The notes: a model not told the origin generated them from the sequence alone. Shown: positions 17,261-26,373, counted from the stretch's first letter. The stretch is 45,658 nucleotides of DNA from SAR324 cluster bacterium SAR324-CTD7B (GCA_002082305.1 LSNO01000085.1:1-45658); one strand, 5' to 3'. Numbers and translations are program-made.

Positions 17261-18970
17261 ATGAGCCAAGCAGCTGCCGCAGTCGAAACAGGCATCCATG
17301 CGGAACATCATGAAGATCTGAATTTTTTACACAAATATATTCTGCCTTTAGATCATAAGATCATTGCCATGCAGTACATCTTTACCGGTATGATCATGGC
17401 TATTATAGGTGGATATTTTGCCTATGCTTTCCGGATGCAGCTTGCTTTTCCAGGAGAACTGGTTCCAGGATATGGACTTGTCGGACCCGGTGAATATAAC
17501 ATGCTGGTTACAAATCACGGAACCATCATGATTTTCTGGGTGGCAATGCCAGTACTTATTGCAGGCTTCGGTAACTATCTAATTCCACTGATGATAGGTT
17601 GTGATGATATGGTTTTCCCACGTATAAACCGTTTGTCATATCAAATTTTCCTGGTCAGCGCTCTTGTTTTGATTCTCTCTTTCTTCGTAAAAGGGGGGGG
17701 ATTCGGTGGTGCATGGACTGCCTATCCCCCGCTTTCGTCTGTCGCCGAATACAATCTCACAGACTGGGGTTCTTCTTTGTGGGTGCTTGCCGTGGCTTTG
17801 GAGTTTATTTCCTTTTTATTAGGAGGCATCAATTTTGTCACTACTGCGATGAACGCTCGTGCTCCGGGAATGAAAATGATGGACATTCCAATTGCAGTCT
17901 GGTTCATAGTAATAGCAGTTATTTTGTTCATGGCGTCAGTTGGGCCTCTTATCGCAGGAGCGGTAATGCTTTTTATGGATCAGAGAATTGGTACAACTTT
18001 TTTCCTGCCTTCAGGAGGCGGAGACCCACTCCTTTGGGAACATCTTTTCTGGTTTTTCGGGCATCCTGAAGTATATGTTGTACTGCTGCCGACCTTGGGT
18101 ATAGTGGCGGATATTATCACAGTTTTCTCCAGAAAAAAGTTGTTCGGATATAAAACAGTATTGTACACGGCATTCGCGACCGGTGGTCTATCCTTTGTCG
18201 TTTGGGCGCATCACCAGTTTATAGCAGGCATTGATCCACGAATGGCTAATATTTTCGTCGTGACAACCGTCTTGATTTCAATTCCGCTTGCGGAAATGAT
18301 GTTCAGCTATATTGCCACCCTCTATGGTGGTTCGATTGAATTGAAAACTCCTATGCTCTGGGCCTTGAGTTTTTTGGCGGCCTTCCTGATTGGCGGTGTA
18401 ACCGGAATTTATTTGGGAGCAAGTGCCCTGGATGTATATTTCCATGATTCATATTTTGTACTGGCCCACTTCCATTATACTTTCTTCCCTATCACTATTA
18501 TTGGAATGTTTGCGGCATTAACCTTTTGGTTTCCGAAAATGTTTGGACGCATGATGAATGAAACTCTGGGGAAAATTCATTTCTGGGGTACATTTATTCC
18601 TTTCAACTGTATTTTCCTGCCTCTATTCTTCCTTGGATTGGCAGGCCAGCACCGGCGCATATACAATTACCAGCATTTTCCAGACTTAGCGACACAGGAA
18701 TTACAGAATATTCGGATTTTTGCAACAGTCAGTTTGGTAGTCATGCTGTTATTTCAGCTGGTTTTCGTTTACAACTTTTTCGTCAGCATGTTCAAAGGTG
18801 AAAAGGCACCAGACAATCCTTGGAGAGCAAACACCCTGGAATGGTCTACTTCTTCCCCGCCACCGCACGGCAATTTCAAAAAACTTCCTACTGTATATAG
18901 GGGAGCATATGAATATAGTACACCAGGGCGGGAAGAGGATTTCTGGCCGCAAAATGTAGCACCGGAATAG
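17261..18970 (+). CDS. coxA: Cytochrome c oxidase subunit I
   Basis: The 569-residue catalytic subunit, with about 12 membrane helices. Haem and copper ligands are in VTNHGTIM, GHPEVYVVLLP (with the A1-type Glu and the cross-linked Tyr), WAHHQF and HDSYFVLAHFHYTFF. The Glu in GHPEV marks an A1-type proton pathway. It reduces oxygen to water with electrons from CuA and pumps protons. A run of eight G at 17693-17700 encodes a Gly-Gly-Gly stretch and leaves the frame intact. No truncation is seen. Confidence 0.96.
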   Translation: MSQAAAAVETGIHAEHHEDLNFLHKYILPLDHKIIAMQYIFTGMIMAIIGGYFAYAFRMQLAFPGELVPGYGLVGPGEYNMLVTNHGTIMIFWVAMPVLIAGFGNYLIPLMIGCDDMVFPRINRLSYQIFLVSALVLILSFFVKGGGFGGAWTAYPPLSSVAEYNLTDWGSSLWVLAVALEFISFLLGGINFVTTAMNARAPGMKMMDIPIAVWFIVIAVILFMASVGPLIAGAVMLFMDQRIGTTFFLPSGGGDPLLWEHLFWFFGHPEVYVVLLPTLGIVADIITVFSRKKLFGYKTVLYTAFATGGLSFVVWAHHQFIAGIDPRMANIFVVTTVLISIPLAEMMFSYIATLYGGSIELKTPMLWALSFLAAFLIGGVTGIYLGASALDVYFHDSYFVLAHFHYTFFPITIIGMFAALTFWFPKMFGRMMNETLGKIHFWGTFIPFNCIFLPLFFLGLAGQHRRIYNYQHFPDLATQELQNIRIFATVSLVVMLLFQLVFVYNFFVSMFKGEKAPDNPWRANTLEWSTSSPPPHGNFKKLPTVYRGAYEYSTPGREEDFWPQNVAPE

Positions 18971-19044
18971 AACTGATTTATTTCATTAAAACGGAAGATC
19001 TAACTTCTTACGTTTAATTATTAACTACAAAAAAGATATATAAA

Positions 19045-19626
19045 ATGTCGATGCATGGTCCTATTGCAACACACCGCAGTGCTACAGGCGTGCCAACCGG
19101 GCGCTTAGGAACATGGTGGTTGCTGGCTTCAGAAATTTTTATTTTTGGTGGATTAATTGCCTGCTTTATCCTCTTTAAACTAAATGGAACTCCCGGGTTT
19201 GAAGATGCTTCCCTGACGAGTGTGACTGCAGGAGCTGTAAATACATTTGTACTTCTTACTTCCAGTTTGAGTATAGTACTGGCACATGCTGCAATCGAAA
19301 AAGGAGATCAAAATAAATCATTCACCTACATCTGGTACACAATTGGTGCAGGTCTGGTATTTTTAGGGATTAAAACTTATGAATACACCGGCAAAATTCT
19401 GCATGGTCATACAATTACGGAAAATTTATTCTGGTCATTTTATTATACTATGACCGGATTACATGCCCTGCATGTTATTGGCGGAATGGTTATCATGGCA
19501 CTCATTTCATTTGATATCCGCAAAGGGTACAATTATCAGCGTGTGGAACTGATAGGAATTTACTGGCACTTTGTAGATCTTATCTGGATCTTCTTGTTTC
19601 CTCTCTTGTATATTGCAAATTTCTAA
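19045..19626 (+). CDS. coxC: Cytochrome c oxidase subunit III, first copy
   Basis: A 193-residue membrane protein of the haem-copper oxidase subunit III family with about five helices. Family stretches are GTWWLLASEIFIFGGL, FVLLTSSLSIVLAHAA, GLHALHVIGGM and GIYWHFVDLIWIFLFPLLYI. It stabilises subunit I. This is the shorter five-helix form. A second, diverged subunit III gene follows after subunit IV, so the oxidase may contain two different III-type subunits or a split of roles. Confidence 0.9.
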   Translation: MSMHGPIATHRSATGVPTGRLGTWWLLASEIFIFGGLIACFILFKLNGTPGFEDASLTSVTAGAVNTFVLLTSSLSIVLAHAAIEKGDQNKSFTYIWYTIGAGLVFLGIKTYEYTGKILHGHTITENLFWSFYYTMTGLHALHVIGGMVIMALISFDIRKGYNYQRVELIGIYWHFVDLIWIFLFPLLYIANF

Positions 19627-19656
19627 TATTATTAACACATCTTTACAGATCAAACT

Positions 19657-19986
19657 ATGAGTGAAGCTTACGCACATCCCAACTATGTTAAAATATGGTT
19701 TTGGCTTGTTGTTTTACTGCTGATCAGCGTGGCAGGGCCAATGTTGGAAATTCCTGCGCTGACAATCATAACCGCCTTTGGAATTGCAGTCATTAAGGCA
19801 TTCCTTGTTGCAGCTAATTTTATGCATCTGAAGTTTGAAAAACAAATCATTTCGTTTTTACTGATTCTGGCCCTCTGCCTGCTAGGTGTTTTCTTTTTTG
19901 GTGTTGCACCGGATATCATGATGACAGATGGAGATCAGTGGATAGACTGCATTGCAGACAAATCTTGTGTAGAGCAGCGCTTGTGA
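19657..19986 (+). CDS. coxD: Cytochrome c oxidase subunit IV family protein
   Basis: A 109-residue protein with three hydrophobic segments (about 12-30, 32-52, 66-88), matching prokaryotic subunit IV proteins. AFLVAANFMHLKFEK is the typical central stretch. It sits between the two subunit III genes, and its stop overlaps the next start (GTGA, 19983-19986). Function is structural or assembly-related in oxidases of this type. Confidence 0.82.
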   Translation: MSEAYAHPNYVKIWFWLVVLLLISVAGPMLEIPALTIITAFGIAVIKAFLVAANFMHLKFEKQIISFLLILALCLLGVFFFGVAPDIMMTDGDQWIDCIADKSCVEQRL

Positions 19987-20609
19987 CAAACCCCTCCAGC
20001 CAGTCTGTTTTATTTGCCGCCTCAGAAGTTTCTTTGACCAATCGTCCAAAGCGGGCTAAGCCGCCTGTGTCAAGTGGTGTGATTGGAATGCTTATTTTTA
20101 TGGTTACCGAAGCCATGTTTTTTGCAGGTCTCATCAGTGCATACATGGTGATACGTTCCGGCATTGAAGAGTGGCCTCCATGGGGACAGCCCAGATTACC
20201 GGTTGAAACCACTGCATTCAATACTTTAGTTCTTTTGTTGAGTGGGTTAACGATGGGATTTTCACGCAACCTGCTGCAAAAACAAAAATTTCAGGAAGGA
20301 CGCAGATTGCTGGGAATATCCCTTTTATTAGGCACTTTCTTTTTGGTGGCTCAAGGTTATGAGTGGGTGCAATTGCTTAATTTCGGGATGACAGTCTCGT
20401 CCAGTGTGTACGGTGGTTTGTTCTATTTAATAATAGGCGCACACGGATTTCACGTGGTCGGAGTTTTGGCTGTGCTCATCCATGCCTGGAACCGATTGGG
20501 GGCTTCTAATAATCCTATAACTGCAGAAGGACTACTTCCTTTACAACTCCTGTGGTATTTTGTCGTTTGTGTCTGGCCTGTTTTGTATGTGCTGGTTTAT
20601 CTGACCTGA
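19983..20609 (+). CDS. Haem-copper oxidase subunit III, second copy
   Basis: A 208-residue subunit III homologue, with SSGVIGMLIFMVTEAMFFAGLISAY near the start, TFFLVAQGYEW in the middle and GAHGFHVVGVLAVLIHAW near the end. The longest frame begins at 19938 inside the previous gene, but GTG 19983 overlaps that gene's stop as GTGA and gives a normal N-terminus. It is clearly different in sequence from the first subunit III gene, so it is not a recent duplicate. Confidence 0.87.
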   Translation: MTNPSSQSVLFAASEVSLTNRPKRAKPPVSSGVIGMLIFMVTEAMFFAGLISAYMVIRSGIEEWPPWGQPRLPVETTAFNTLVLLLSGLTMGFSRNLLQKQKFQEGRRLLGISLLLGTFFLVAQGYEWVQLLNFGMTVSSSVYGGLFYLIIGAHGFHVVGVLAVLIHAWNRLGASNNPITAEGLLPLQLLWYFVVCVWPVLYVLVYLT

Positions 20610-20656
20610 TGCTAACAGCAAGTTTGAGTACACACCTCTAGAAGAATAATTTGAAA

Positions 20657-20863
20657 ATGCATCTGCAACATTTTCTCCTTTTCCCATTCCTGTTAGGCCT
20701 CCTCTTTGCACCGGAAATAGCAAATGCCTGTGCAGTCTGTTTCTCTTCCAGTGAAGAAACATTGGAAGCATTTTACTTTACGACTATTTTCCTGACTTTG
20801 CTTCCTGTTGTAATGCTCTTCACAATTGGTTATTGGCTGTATAGTAAACATAGAAAAACCTGA
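20657..20863 (+). CDS. Small membrane protein with CAVC motif, cox-associated
   Basis: A 68-residue protein with a signal-like N-terminus (LLFPFLLGLLFAPEIANA), then ACAVCFSSSEETLEAFY, one membrane helix (about 39-61) and a basic tail (YSKHRKT). The CxxC right after the probable signal cleavage site could bind metal or haem or act in thiol chemistry. Similar CAVC-type small proteins accompany oxidase genes in other lineages, to my recollection, but no function is established. ATG 20657 is preferred over TTG 20651. Confidence 0.7.
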   Translation: MHLQHFLLFPFLLGLLFAPEIANACAVCFSSSEETLEAFYFTTIFLTLLPVVMLFTIGYWLYSKHRKT

Positions 20864-20904
20864 TTATTAATCAAATTCTTGCAGCACAATAATTTATTCT
20901 TCAC

Positions 20905-21870
20905 GTGAAAAAAACTTTCTTTTTTTGGGTGGTTTTCCTGTGGTGTTCAGTCTTTGTTCATGCAAATGAACTGAGACCGGATGGTCTGATTTTTAGTGAT
21001 TATCCTGGGTCAACCGTTTTAGTTATAGACAAATCTGCATGTCGCTTGATGGTCTATAAGTTTCAGGAATCCTGGAAAATGCACCGTGTTTTCCCCTGTA
21101 CAACCGGCAAAGTAAATGGAGACAAGTTCCGTGAAGGAGATCTCAAAACTCCCATTGGCATATATTGGCTTAATCAGGCTTGGGCTGGATGGGAATTGGC
21201 TCAGTACTACGGCAATGGGGCCAATGTGTACGGAACCGGTGCTTTTGAGGTCAGTTATCCAAACTATTTTGATCAGGTAATCGAACGGAAAAACGGGGAC
21301 GGCATCTGGATTCACGGGACAGTAAAAGGTGATCCTATACCGACCCGAGGTTGTATTTCTATAAGTAATTATAACTTTCTGGAATTAACCCGTTCTGTTG
21401 AATTGGGAGCTACTCCGGTAATTATTGAAGAAAAGGTAACTTTTTCACCCAGTGCAGTAATTGCTCAAGAGCAACAATTCTTGATGGGTACTATTGAGTC
21501 GTGGAAGAGAGCCTGGGAATCAAATGATGTAGATAATTACCTGTCTTTTTATTCCTCAAATTTTCTCACAGAGAAATGGAATTTTAACAGTTGGCAGGCA
21601 CACAAAAAAAGTGTCAGTAACCAAAACAAAAGACGCCGTATTCTTTTAAATGATCTTTCAGTTCTTATGAGTAAGAATATTTACCACGTTCGCTTTGTAC
21701 AGACATATACATCTTCTTCAATCAACGATGTTGGTTTAAAACACCTCTTTCTTGTCAAAGAGGCAGATGGCCTAAAGATCATCAGCGAGAACTGGACTCC
21801 CTTAAATCAACTTTCCCCCAGCCCGGCATTTCAATATGCCTACAAGGAGTCACAACAAAACTCCATGTGA
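20905..21870 (+). CDS. L,D-transpeptidase family protein with C-terminal NTF2-like domain
   Basis: A signal peptide (residues 1-20) is followed by a YkuD catalytic domain with HGTVKGDPIPTRGCISISNYN, which holds the catalytic His and Cys (HG...RGCISIS). After about residue 190, WKRAWESNDVDNYLSFYSSNF begins an NTF2/Cds6-like domain. Such enzymes cross-link peptidoglycan or attach proteins to it in the periplasm. The start is GTG 20905. It is the last gene of the plus-strand oxidase run; the link to respiration may be only positional. Confidence 0.87.
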   Translation: MKKTFFFWVVFLWCSVFVHANELRPDGLIFSDYPGSTVLVIDKSACRLMVYKFQESWKMHRVFPCTTGKVNGDKFREGDLKTPIGIYWLNQAWAGWELAQYYGNGANVYGTGAFEVSYPNYFDQVIERKNGDGIWIHGTVKGDPIPTRGCISISNYNFLELTRSVELGATPVIIEEKVTFSPSAVIAQEQQFLMGTIESWKRAWESNDVDNYLSFYSSNFLTEKWNFNSWQAHKKSVSNQNKRRRILLNDLSVLMSKNIYHVRFVQTYTSSSINDVGLKHLFLVKEADGLKIISENWTPLNQLSPSPAFQYAYKESQQNSM

Positions 21871-21884
21871 TTTGAGACATTAAT

Positions 21885-21909
21885 AACGTTCATAATTCAT
21901 AAGAACGTT
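21885..21909. terminator. Possible terminator hairpin between convergent genes
   Basis: AACGTTC at 21885-21891 and GAACGTT at 21903-21909 form a 7-bp stem with an 11-base loop, lying between the transpeptidase stop and the end of the DUF420 gene. Only a short T stretch follows, so the call is tentative. Confidence 0.35.
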
Positions 21910-21933
21910 TCTCCTAATTTTCCCCCGCTTACA

Positions 21934-22467
21934 TCATAAATGGTACAGCATCAGGTAAACCAGTACACCTGTAACTGAGATATACATCCAGAGCGGCAGT
22001 GTAATCCGGGCAATTTTGGGATGCATGGTGAAATTACCCGTTGCCGCAAAGAAAACTGTGGTTAGAACCAGCGGCAAAACTACCACAGAAAGAATAATGT
22101 GCGAAATCAAAATAAAGAAATACAGCGGACGAACCCAGCCTTCACCCTGAAATAACGTGTCCCCATGAAAGGCATGATAGGTGAGGTAGCTGACTAAAAA
22201 TAAAAAAGAAAAAAATAATGCACTAAGCATCATTTTTTTATGACGCACCCGGTTGCCTCTTCTAATAGCTTTAAACCCAAAAATAAGACATGTGGCGCTC
22301 ATTAAGTTCAGCAATGCATTGAGTGCAGGTAGAATTGTAAGATCAAGAGAGCTGCCCTCTACTGGAGTTTCATGAAAGTAGATCAGCCAGAACAAAAATA
22401 ATAAAATCACTGCAGAAGCAATTAATATTAATGTTACTGCACTCCGATTTCCAATTAAAGTTTTCAT
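21934..22467 (-). CDS. DUF420 (YozB/CtaM-like) membrane protein
   Basis: A 177-residue protein with about five membrane helices. NALLNLMSATCLIFGFKAIRRG, HKKMMLSALFFSFLFLVSYLTYH and GNFTMHPKIARITLPLWMYIS match DUF420 proteins, including CtaM, which is needed to make active aa3 oxidase in Staphylococcus. The conserved histidines in those stretches suggest metal or haem handling. It overlaps the ctaA stop by four bases, so it is coexpressed with haem A synthase. A role in oxidase maturation is an inference from family and context. Confidence 0.83.
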   Translation of the reverse strand: MKTLIGNRSAVTLILIASAVILLFLFWLIYFHETPVEGSSLDLTILPALNALLNLMSATCLIFGFKAIRRGNRVRHKKMMLSALFFSFLFLVSYLTYHAFHGDTLFQGEGWVRPLYFFILISHIILSVVVLPLVLTTVFFAATGNFTMHPKIARITLPLWMYISVTGVLVYLMLYHL

Positions 22468-23456
22468 GCTTTCACCAAATTATGATTGCCTTCTGCAGCT
22501 GCAAAAAACAACAGTCCTGTCAGGGTGGCTGCAATTGCAGTATGCGTGGCAGATATTGGCGCAGGTACACGGAATACTGCATTAAGAATCCCCACGCATA
22601 TTTCCAGCAAAATTAGCGCAACAATACTCAGTCCTATTGCACTATGTCCATATCTGTTCTTCAGCCCGGCCCAGGCCATTATCATTAATACTACTCCACC
22701 AATAATGGCTGTCAAGCGGTGCAGCATGTGTATCCATTCGTTTTCATATACAGGAAGAAAACGTCCCTGATAATCTGATGGTGCAGGAGGCAAAATGTAC
22801 TCTTCGATTCCTGTCCACTCAGATAAGTCAGTACCACTCATTCCAAAAGATAAAGAACTTCCTTCATGGCATCCCGGAAATGCTTCACAGTGAGAGCCTG
22901 ATGAAGTAGAGCTATTATAACCTCCGGATATAATCATAATAAAAAGCACAGCCAGCATCAAAACTATGTGGCGTCTCTTTAACTCTCTATCTTTTCCCGG
23001 TTTAGTATGAGTAGAAGAACTGTCTGAAGGATATTCCACATTCTCCAGAAAAGTAACTCTAGCAAAATATACCAAAATTCCAAACAAAATATTTCCGCCC
23101 AGCAGGTGCATTGTAACAACCGGCGGCCAGAGCACCATTGTTACAGTCAGTGCCCCCAAAATTCCCTGGATACAAACTAAAATCAAACTGATTACGGCAA
23201 GTTTTCTATGGCGGCGATATGCAGGTTGCTGAAATGTTTTAACAGTGATTGTAATTATCAAAATTCCCAACAAAGTTGCAACAAACCTATGTCCCGTTTC
23301 CAAAGCAATCTCAAAGCCCGGAGGTGGAATAAATTGTCCGTAGCAAAGCGGCCAGTCCGGACAGGAAAGCCCTGCATTCTTCAAACGTACAAATGCTCCA
23401 AAAGGAATAAGCGGCCAGGTGAGAAGTGCCGCCCCAATGCATAACCATTTCATCAT
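22464..23456 (-). CDS. ctaA: Haem A synthase (COX15/CtaA family)
   Basis: A 330-residue membrane protein with about eight helices, in two homologous halves. The haem-ligand histidines are in ETGHRFVATLLG, VTMHLLGGN, HMLHRLTAIIGG and SATHTAIAAT. It oxidises haem O to haem A, completing the pathway started by CtaB (15351-16256). It is transcribed towards the oxidase operon and coupled to the DUF420 gene by an ATGA overlap. A long periplasmic loop between the halves includes a Cys pair (SHCEAFPGCHE). Confidence 0.92.
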   Translation of the reverse strand: MMKWLCIGAALLTWPLIPFGAFVRLKNAGLSCPDWPLCYGQFIPPPGFEIALETGHRFVATLLGILIITITVKTFQQPAYRRHRKLAVISLILVCIQGILGALTVTMVLWPPVVTMHLLGGNILFGILVYFARVTFLENVEYPSDSSSTHTKPGKDRELKRRHIVLMLAVLFIMIISGGYNSSTSSGSHCEAFPGCHEGSSLSFGMSGTDLSEWTGIEEYILPPAPSDYQGRFLPVYENEWIHMLHRLTAIIGGVVLMIMAWAGLKNRYGHSAIGLSIVALILLEICVGILNAVFRVPAPISATHTAIAATLTGLLFFAAAEGNHNLVKA

Positions 23457-23534
23457 AATGTAATTCTAGGCCCCTGATTAACTGACTCGTGAGTCGCGAA
23501 TTTTAGTAAGTTACTGATTTTAATGACTACACCG

Positions 23535-23611
23535 TGTCATCTCGACCGAAGGGATAGATCTGATAATGTACTGATATCATATATGTTCCTTCACATTCGT
23601 TCGGAATGACA
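23535..23611. repeat. 77-bp dispersed hairpin repeat, family A copy 2
   Basis: It has the same length and ends as the copy at 4064-4140: TGTCATCTCGACCGAAG at the left and ATTCGTTCGGAATGACA at the right, with the shared inner words GTACTGATATC and AGATCTG. It lies 79 bases behind the start of ctaA. The remaining DNA from 23457 to 23945 shows no other clear feature, apart from a TTGACA at 23797 without a convincing -10. Confidence 0.8.
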
Positions 23612-23945
23612 CGATAAAACGCGTGTCTGTAGTGTTAACTGATATTAGCAGAAAATAATTATGACAATCTCAACCGTTATACTCAAGCCACAGAAGAGGC
23701 TTAATACAGAAATGGGGATACTGATCACATTCCGGTTGAAAACTCTTTTCATAAAAGTTAAAGAATAATCTGTTTAGATCAAGTTAAGTCAAAGATTTGA
23801 CAATTCTTCCGTTTTTTCTTCAAGATTTTTTAGATTTTGCCGATGTAGAATGTGAGACAACAAGTTTGGCTTGCAAACCGGATGCATCAGGTAGGTGAAC
23901 AAAGTGTGCGGCCTTTTTTATGACAAAGATTGGAAGGATTGCAAA

Positions 23946-24143
23946 ATGTACATGCAAAACATTGATACAAAATTACAGAAAAAAGTTCAGTCTAAAGAGT
24001 TTGAAGAATCAGTTGATCAGGCAGTGCGGTCGTTCATGTACGAATTGGACTTCATGCTTCTTGAGGAACAGCATACCACTTCTAGCCTCAACTATTCATG
24101 CATTCAGCCAGATGCAGCAGTCAAGTGGGTTAACCCGGATTGA
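23946..24143 (+). CDS. Small hypothetical protein
   Basis: ATG 23946 is preceded by GGAAGG and opens a 65-residue frame starting MYMQNIDTKLQKKVQ, which is hydrophilic and predicted mostly helical. A GTG at 23895 would add 17 residues. No family is recognised. It converges on the histidine kinase gene. Coding status is uncertain; only the ribosome-binding site and charged composition favour it. Confidence 0.4.
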   Translation: MYMQNIDTKLQKKVQSKEFEESVDQAVRSFMYELDFMLLEEQHTTSSLNYSCIQPDAAVKWVNPD

Positions 24144-24195
24144 GAATCCTGTGGATTGCAGTACCTGACATAGGATAATTCTGCATTCAGGATTA

Positions 24196-25848
24196 TTACG
24201 CACTAAGGGAGATGGAATCACTTTGTTTCTGCACCGTACGTGATGGTGCAGGAATAACACAGTCAGGAAGAATAATCTCAAACACTACCCCGCGATTGTC
24301 CAGCAGATTGAACCCTCGAATACCTCCACCATGAGCTTCAATAAGTTGCTTGGATATTGACAGTCCAAGCCCAGTTCCCATTTCCTTGCCTTCAGTTTGA
24401 TACGATTGGAAAAGATTAGTTAAAATCGAATCCGGAATTGGGCCGCCGTTATCAACAATTTGAATTTTTAGTTCCCGCATATTTTGTGGAATAAAACGAA
24501 CCTCAATGAAAGCAGGTTTATCATCTTTTGTTTCCGGAAAATCCTGGAATTTTTCCCACGCATTTTTTACAAGATTCACAATCACACGAATGATTTTACG
24601 ACCGTCAATCCTGAGAAGGAAGACTGGCTGCCCTGCTGGAACACGATAATGTAAAAGAAGTTCATCTATAAAACCAAGTTGAGATTCAATTTGTTCCTGA
24701 AATTCATCTAATTGATATATTTCCGGACGAATCTCCATTCTGCCTGCAGCAAAATCCAGAATATCTGTTGTCAAACCTGTCACGTTGTTTGAAGAGTTTT
24801 TAATCCTGCGAATATAGGTCAATGCCTGAACCACCTCTATCGCCTTTATTCGATCCTTGTCAAGCATTTTTAAGAGCAAATTGGCAAAACTTGAAATGGA
24901 ACCATTTGCATTACGAATGTCATGTCCAAATTCTGCCACAGTGTTACCAAGCTCAACCAACCGACGCTCCTTCTGTTTAGCCACCTGCAGATCAGTCACA
25001 GTTTGTTCTAATTTCTGTTTTGAGTCTTCCAGTTCTTCCACATTTTGAGCCAGCTCTTCCTGCATGGACTGGAAACGTGTCCAAAGTTCTTCAAGAACTG
25101 CTATACGCTGTCCAATCAATGTTCGACCATCAGAAGTTTCGGCAGGATATAAATCTCCGGATTCGTTTTCGCGTCTATATTTAACAAAATGACGACAAAG
25201 AACATCAACCTGATCTGTTATTCGACGGGTTTGTTTAAATACCAGTAAAGCAACAATAAGCAAAACGACACTTCCGCTAATTAACGAACGTATCCAAAAG
25301 AAGATCCCCCCAAATGCAGAAATATCCTGAGAAATAACAAGTATTCCATGAGTTCCATCTTTTCCTACAGGTATCTGGAATGAGACTTTATTCCCAATTT
25401 GACCGAAAAATTCAGGATTTTTTTCTGTAACAGTAGCGTTTAATTTAAAATTTTCTGACCTGATAAAACTCAAACGTGTGACTCCCTTATATTCTCTGGC
25501 CAGCAATTTCTCTATTTTGTCAGTTCTGACAGTTTCTTCCTGCATCAAACTGCTGACTTTTGACGCTAATAAATTGAGTTCGTGAAGTGTTTTTAAGGGG
25601 AGAGAAGGAGAACTTATGGAAGAGAGAGGAAGAAAAGAGGTCAGGTAAAAAGTGATTGCAAAAATAATTACGGCAAGCAAACTAAAATGAGTTATTTTAA
25701 GCCATGATTCACTCAGTTTTTTTTCCGGCCTGTCTTGCTTTATGCTCCTATTTGATGCAAGTAAATCTCTTCTAGGTTTAATTTTCCTGGGAAATTTATG
25801 CTGGTTTCTTAATGTTACTTTGTTAAAAGTATTAATCATGATACCCAT
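24196..25848 (-). CDS. Membrane-bound sensor histidine kinase, orphan
   Basis: Of 550 residues, 52-75 and 182-204 are membrane helices that flank a small periplasmic sensor domain of about 105 residues. A long coiled-coil follows (250-300). The phospho-acceptor is probably His309 in EFGHDIRNANGSI. The ATPase domain has the N-box (Asn429 in NLVKNAWE), G1 (VDNGGPI at 465-471) and G2 (GTGLGLSI at 491-498). All catalytic motifs are intact. There is no response regulator beside it, so its partner must be elsewhere. The H-box GHDIRNANGSI resembles those of kinases in the HisKA_2/atypical range more than the classic HELRTPL. ATG 25839 is a possible alternative start. Confidence 0.9.
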   Translation of the reverse strand: MGIMINTFNKVTLRNQHKFPRKIKPRRDLLASNRSIKQDRPEKKLSESWLKITHFSLLAVIIFAITFYLTSFLPLSSISSPSLPLKTLHELNLLASKVSSLMQEETVRTDKIEKLLAREYKGVTRLSFIRSENFKLNATVTEKNPEFFGQIGNKVSFQIPVGKDGTHGILVISQDISAFGGIFFWIRSLISGSVVLLIVALLVFKQTRRITDQVDVLCRHFVKYRRENESGDLYPAETSDGRTLIGQRIAVLEELWTRFQSMQEELAQNVEELEDSKQKLEQTVTDLQVAKQKERRLVELGNTVAEFGHDIRNANGSISSFANLLLKMLDKDRIKAIEVVQALTYIRRIKNSSNNVTGLTTDILDFAAGRMEIRPEIYQLDEFQEQIESQLGFIDELLLHYRVPAGQPVFLLRIDGRKIIRVIVNLVKNAWEKFQDFPETKDDKPAFIEVRFIPQNMRELKIQIVDNGGPIPDSILTNLFQSYQTEGKEMGTGLGLSISKQLIEAHGGGIRGFNLLDNRGVVFEIILPDCVIPAPSRTVQKQSDSISLSA

Positions 25849-26266
25849 TCCAAGTAAATAAGTTCCAGATGGTTTCCATTCCTAAATCATTATAATTTCA
25901 CACATCCATGTGCAAAATATTTGCTTATTTAATGATCTGCAGCCTAAAATCATTACTGCATTGGATATTGTCTGATTAGTTATATGCCAAATCACAAAGC
26001 TATGCAAGCATTTTTTTTAAAATAATTGATTTTATGTAACATTTTTTGATTAAATATATATTTAATTATTTTTTTTTAATTATATCAATATCTTATATAA
26101 TCTTTGATTAAATATATTATTTATCAAAAAATACCTGAAATTTCAGATAACTGAGATTTTTACAATATTTTTTATAAAAAATAAATAGTTATGATTCACA
26201 AAATACATTTGTAATTCAGATTTGCTTTAAACATTAAATCACCACATGTTCATATAATGATATAAC
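25849..26266. other. Very AT-rich divergent intergenic region
   Basis: This stretch between the kinase and ahcY contains almost no G or C between about 26020 and 26120. It holds an 18-base palindrome at 26049-26066 and two copies of TTTGATTAAATATAT (26045-26059, 26103-26117). I see no gene and no recognisable SAH riboswitch. It may bind nucleoid proteins or act as an upstream activating element of the ahcY promoter. Confidence 0.55.
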
Positions 26267-26295
26267 TTGCATTCCTGTGCAGAATTAAATATAAT
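26267..26295 (+). promoter_or_regulatory. ahcY promoter
   Basis: TTGCAT at 26267-26272 and a perfect TATAAT at 26290-26295 are 17 bases apart. The expected transcript start, near 26302, gives a leader of about 70 bases before ATG 26374. A second TATAAT at 26253-26258 has no good -35 element. Confidence 0.7.
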
Positions 26296-26373
26296 TCAGA
26301 ATAATCTTAAAAAGTGCTTTCTTTGATTTGAGATTAAATATTATTAATTTTAAACAATTATTCAGGAGATAAA

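Noticed and set aside
17693-17700. Run of eight G in coxA as a phase-variation tract
   Set aside because: The frame is intact and encodes glycines at a place where relatives are Gly-rich. Switching off an oxidase subunit this way has no support here.
26296-26373. Possible SAH riboswitch before ahcY
   Set aside because: The leader is AT-rich and lacks the GC-rich pseudoknotted core expected of that class; no convincing stems were seen by eye.
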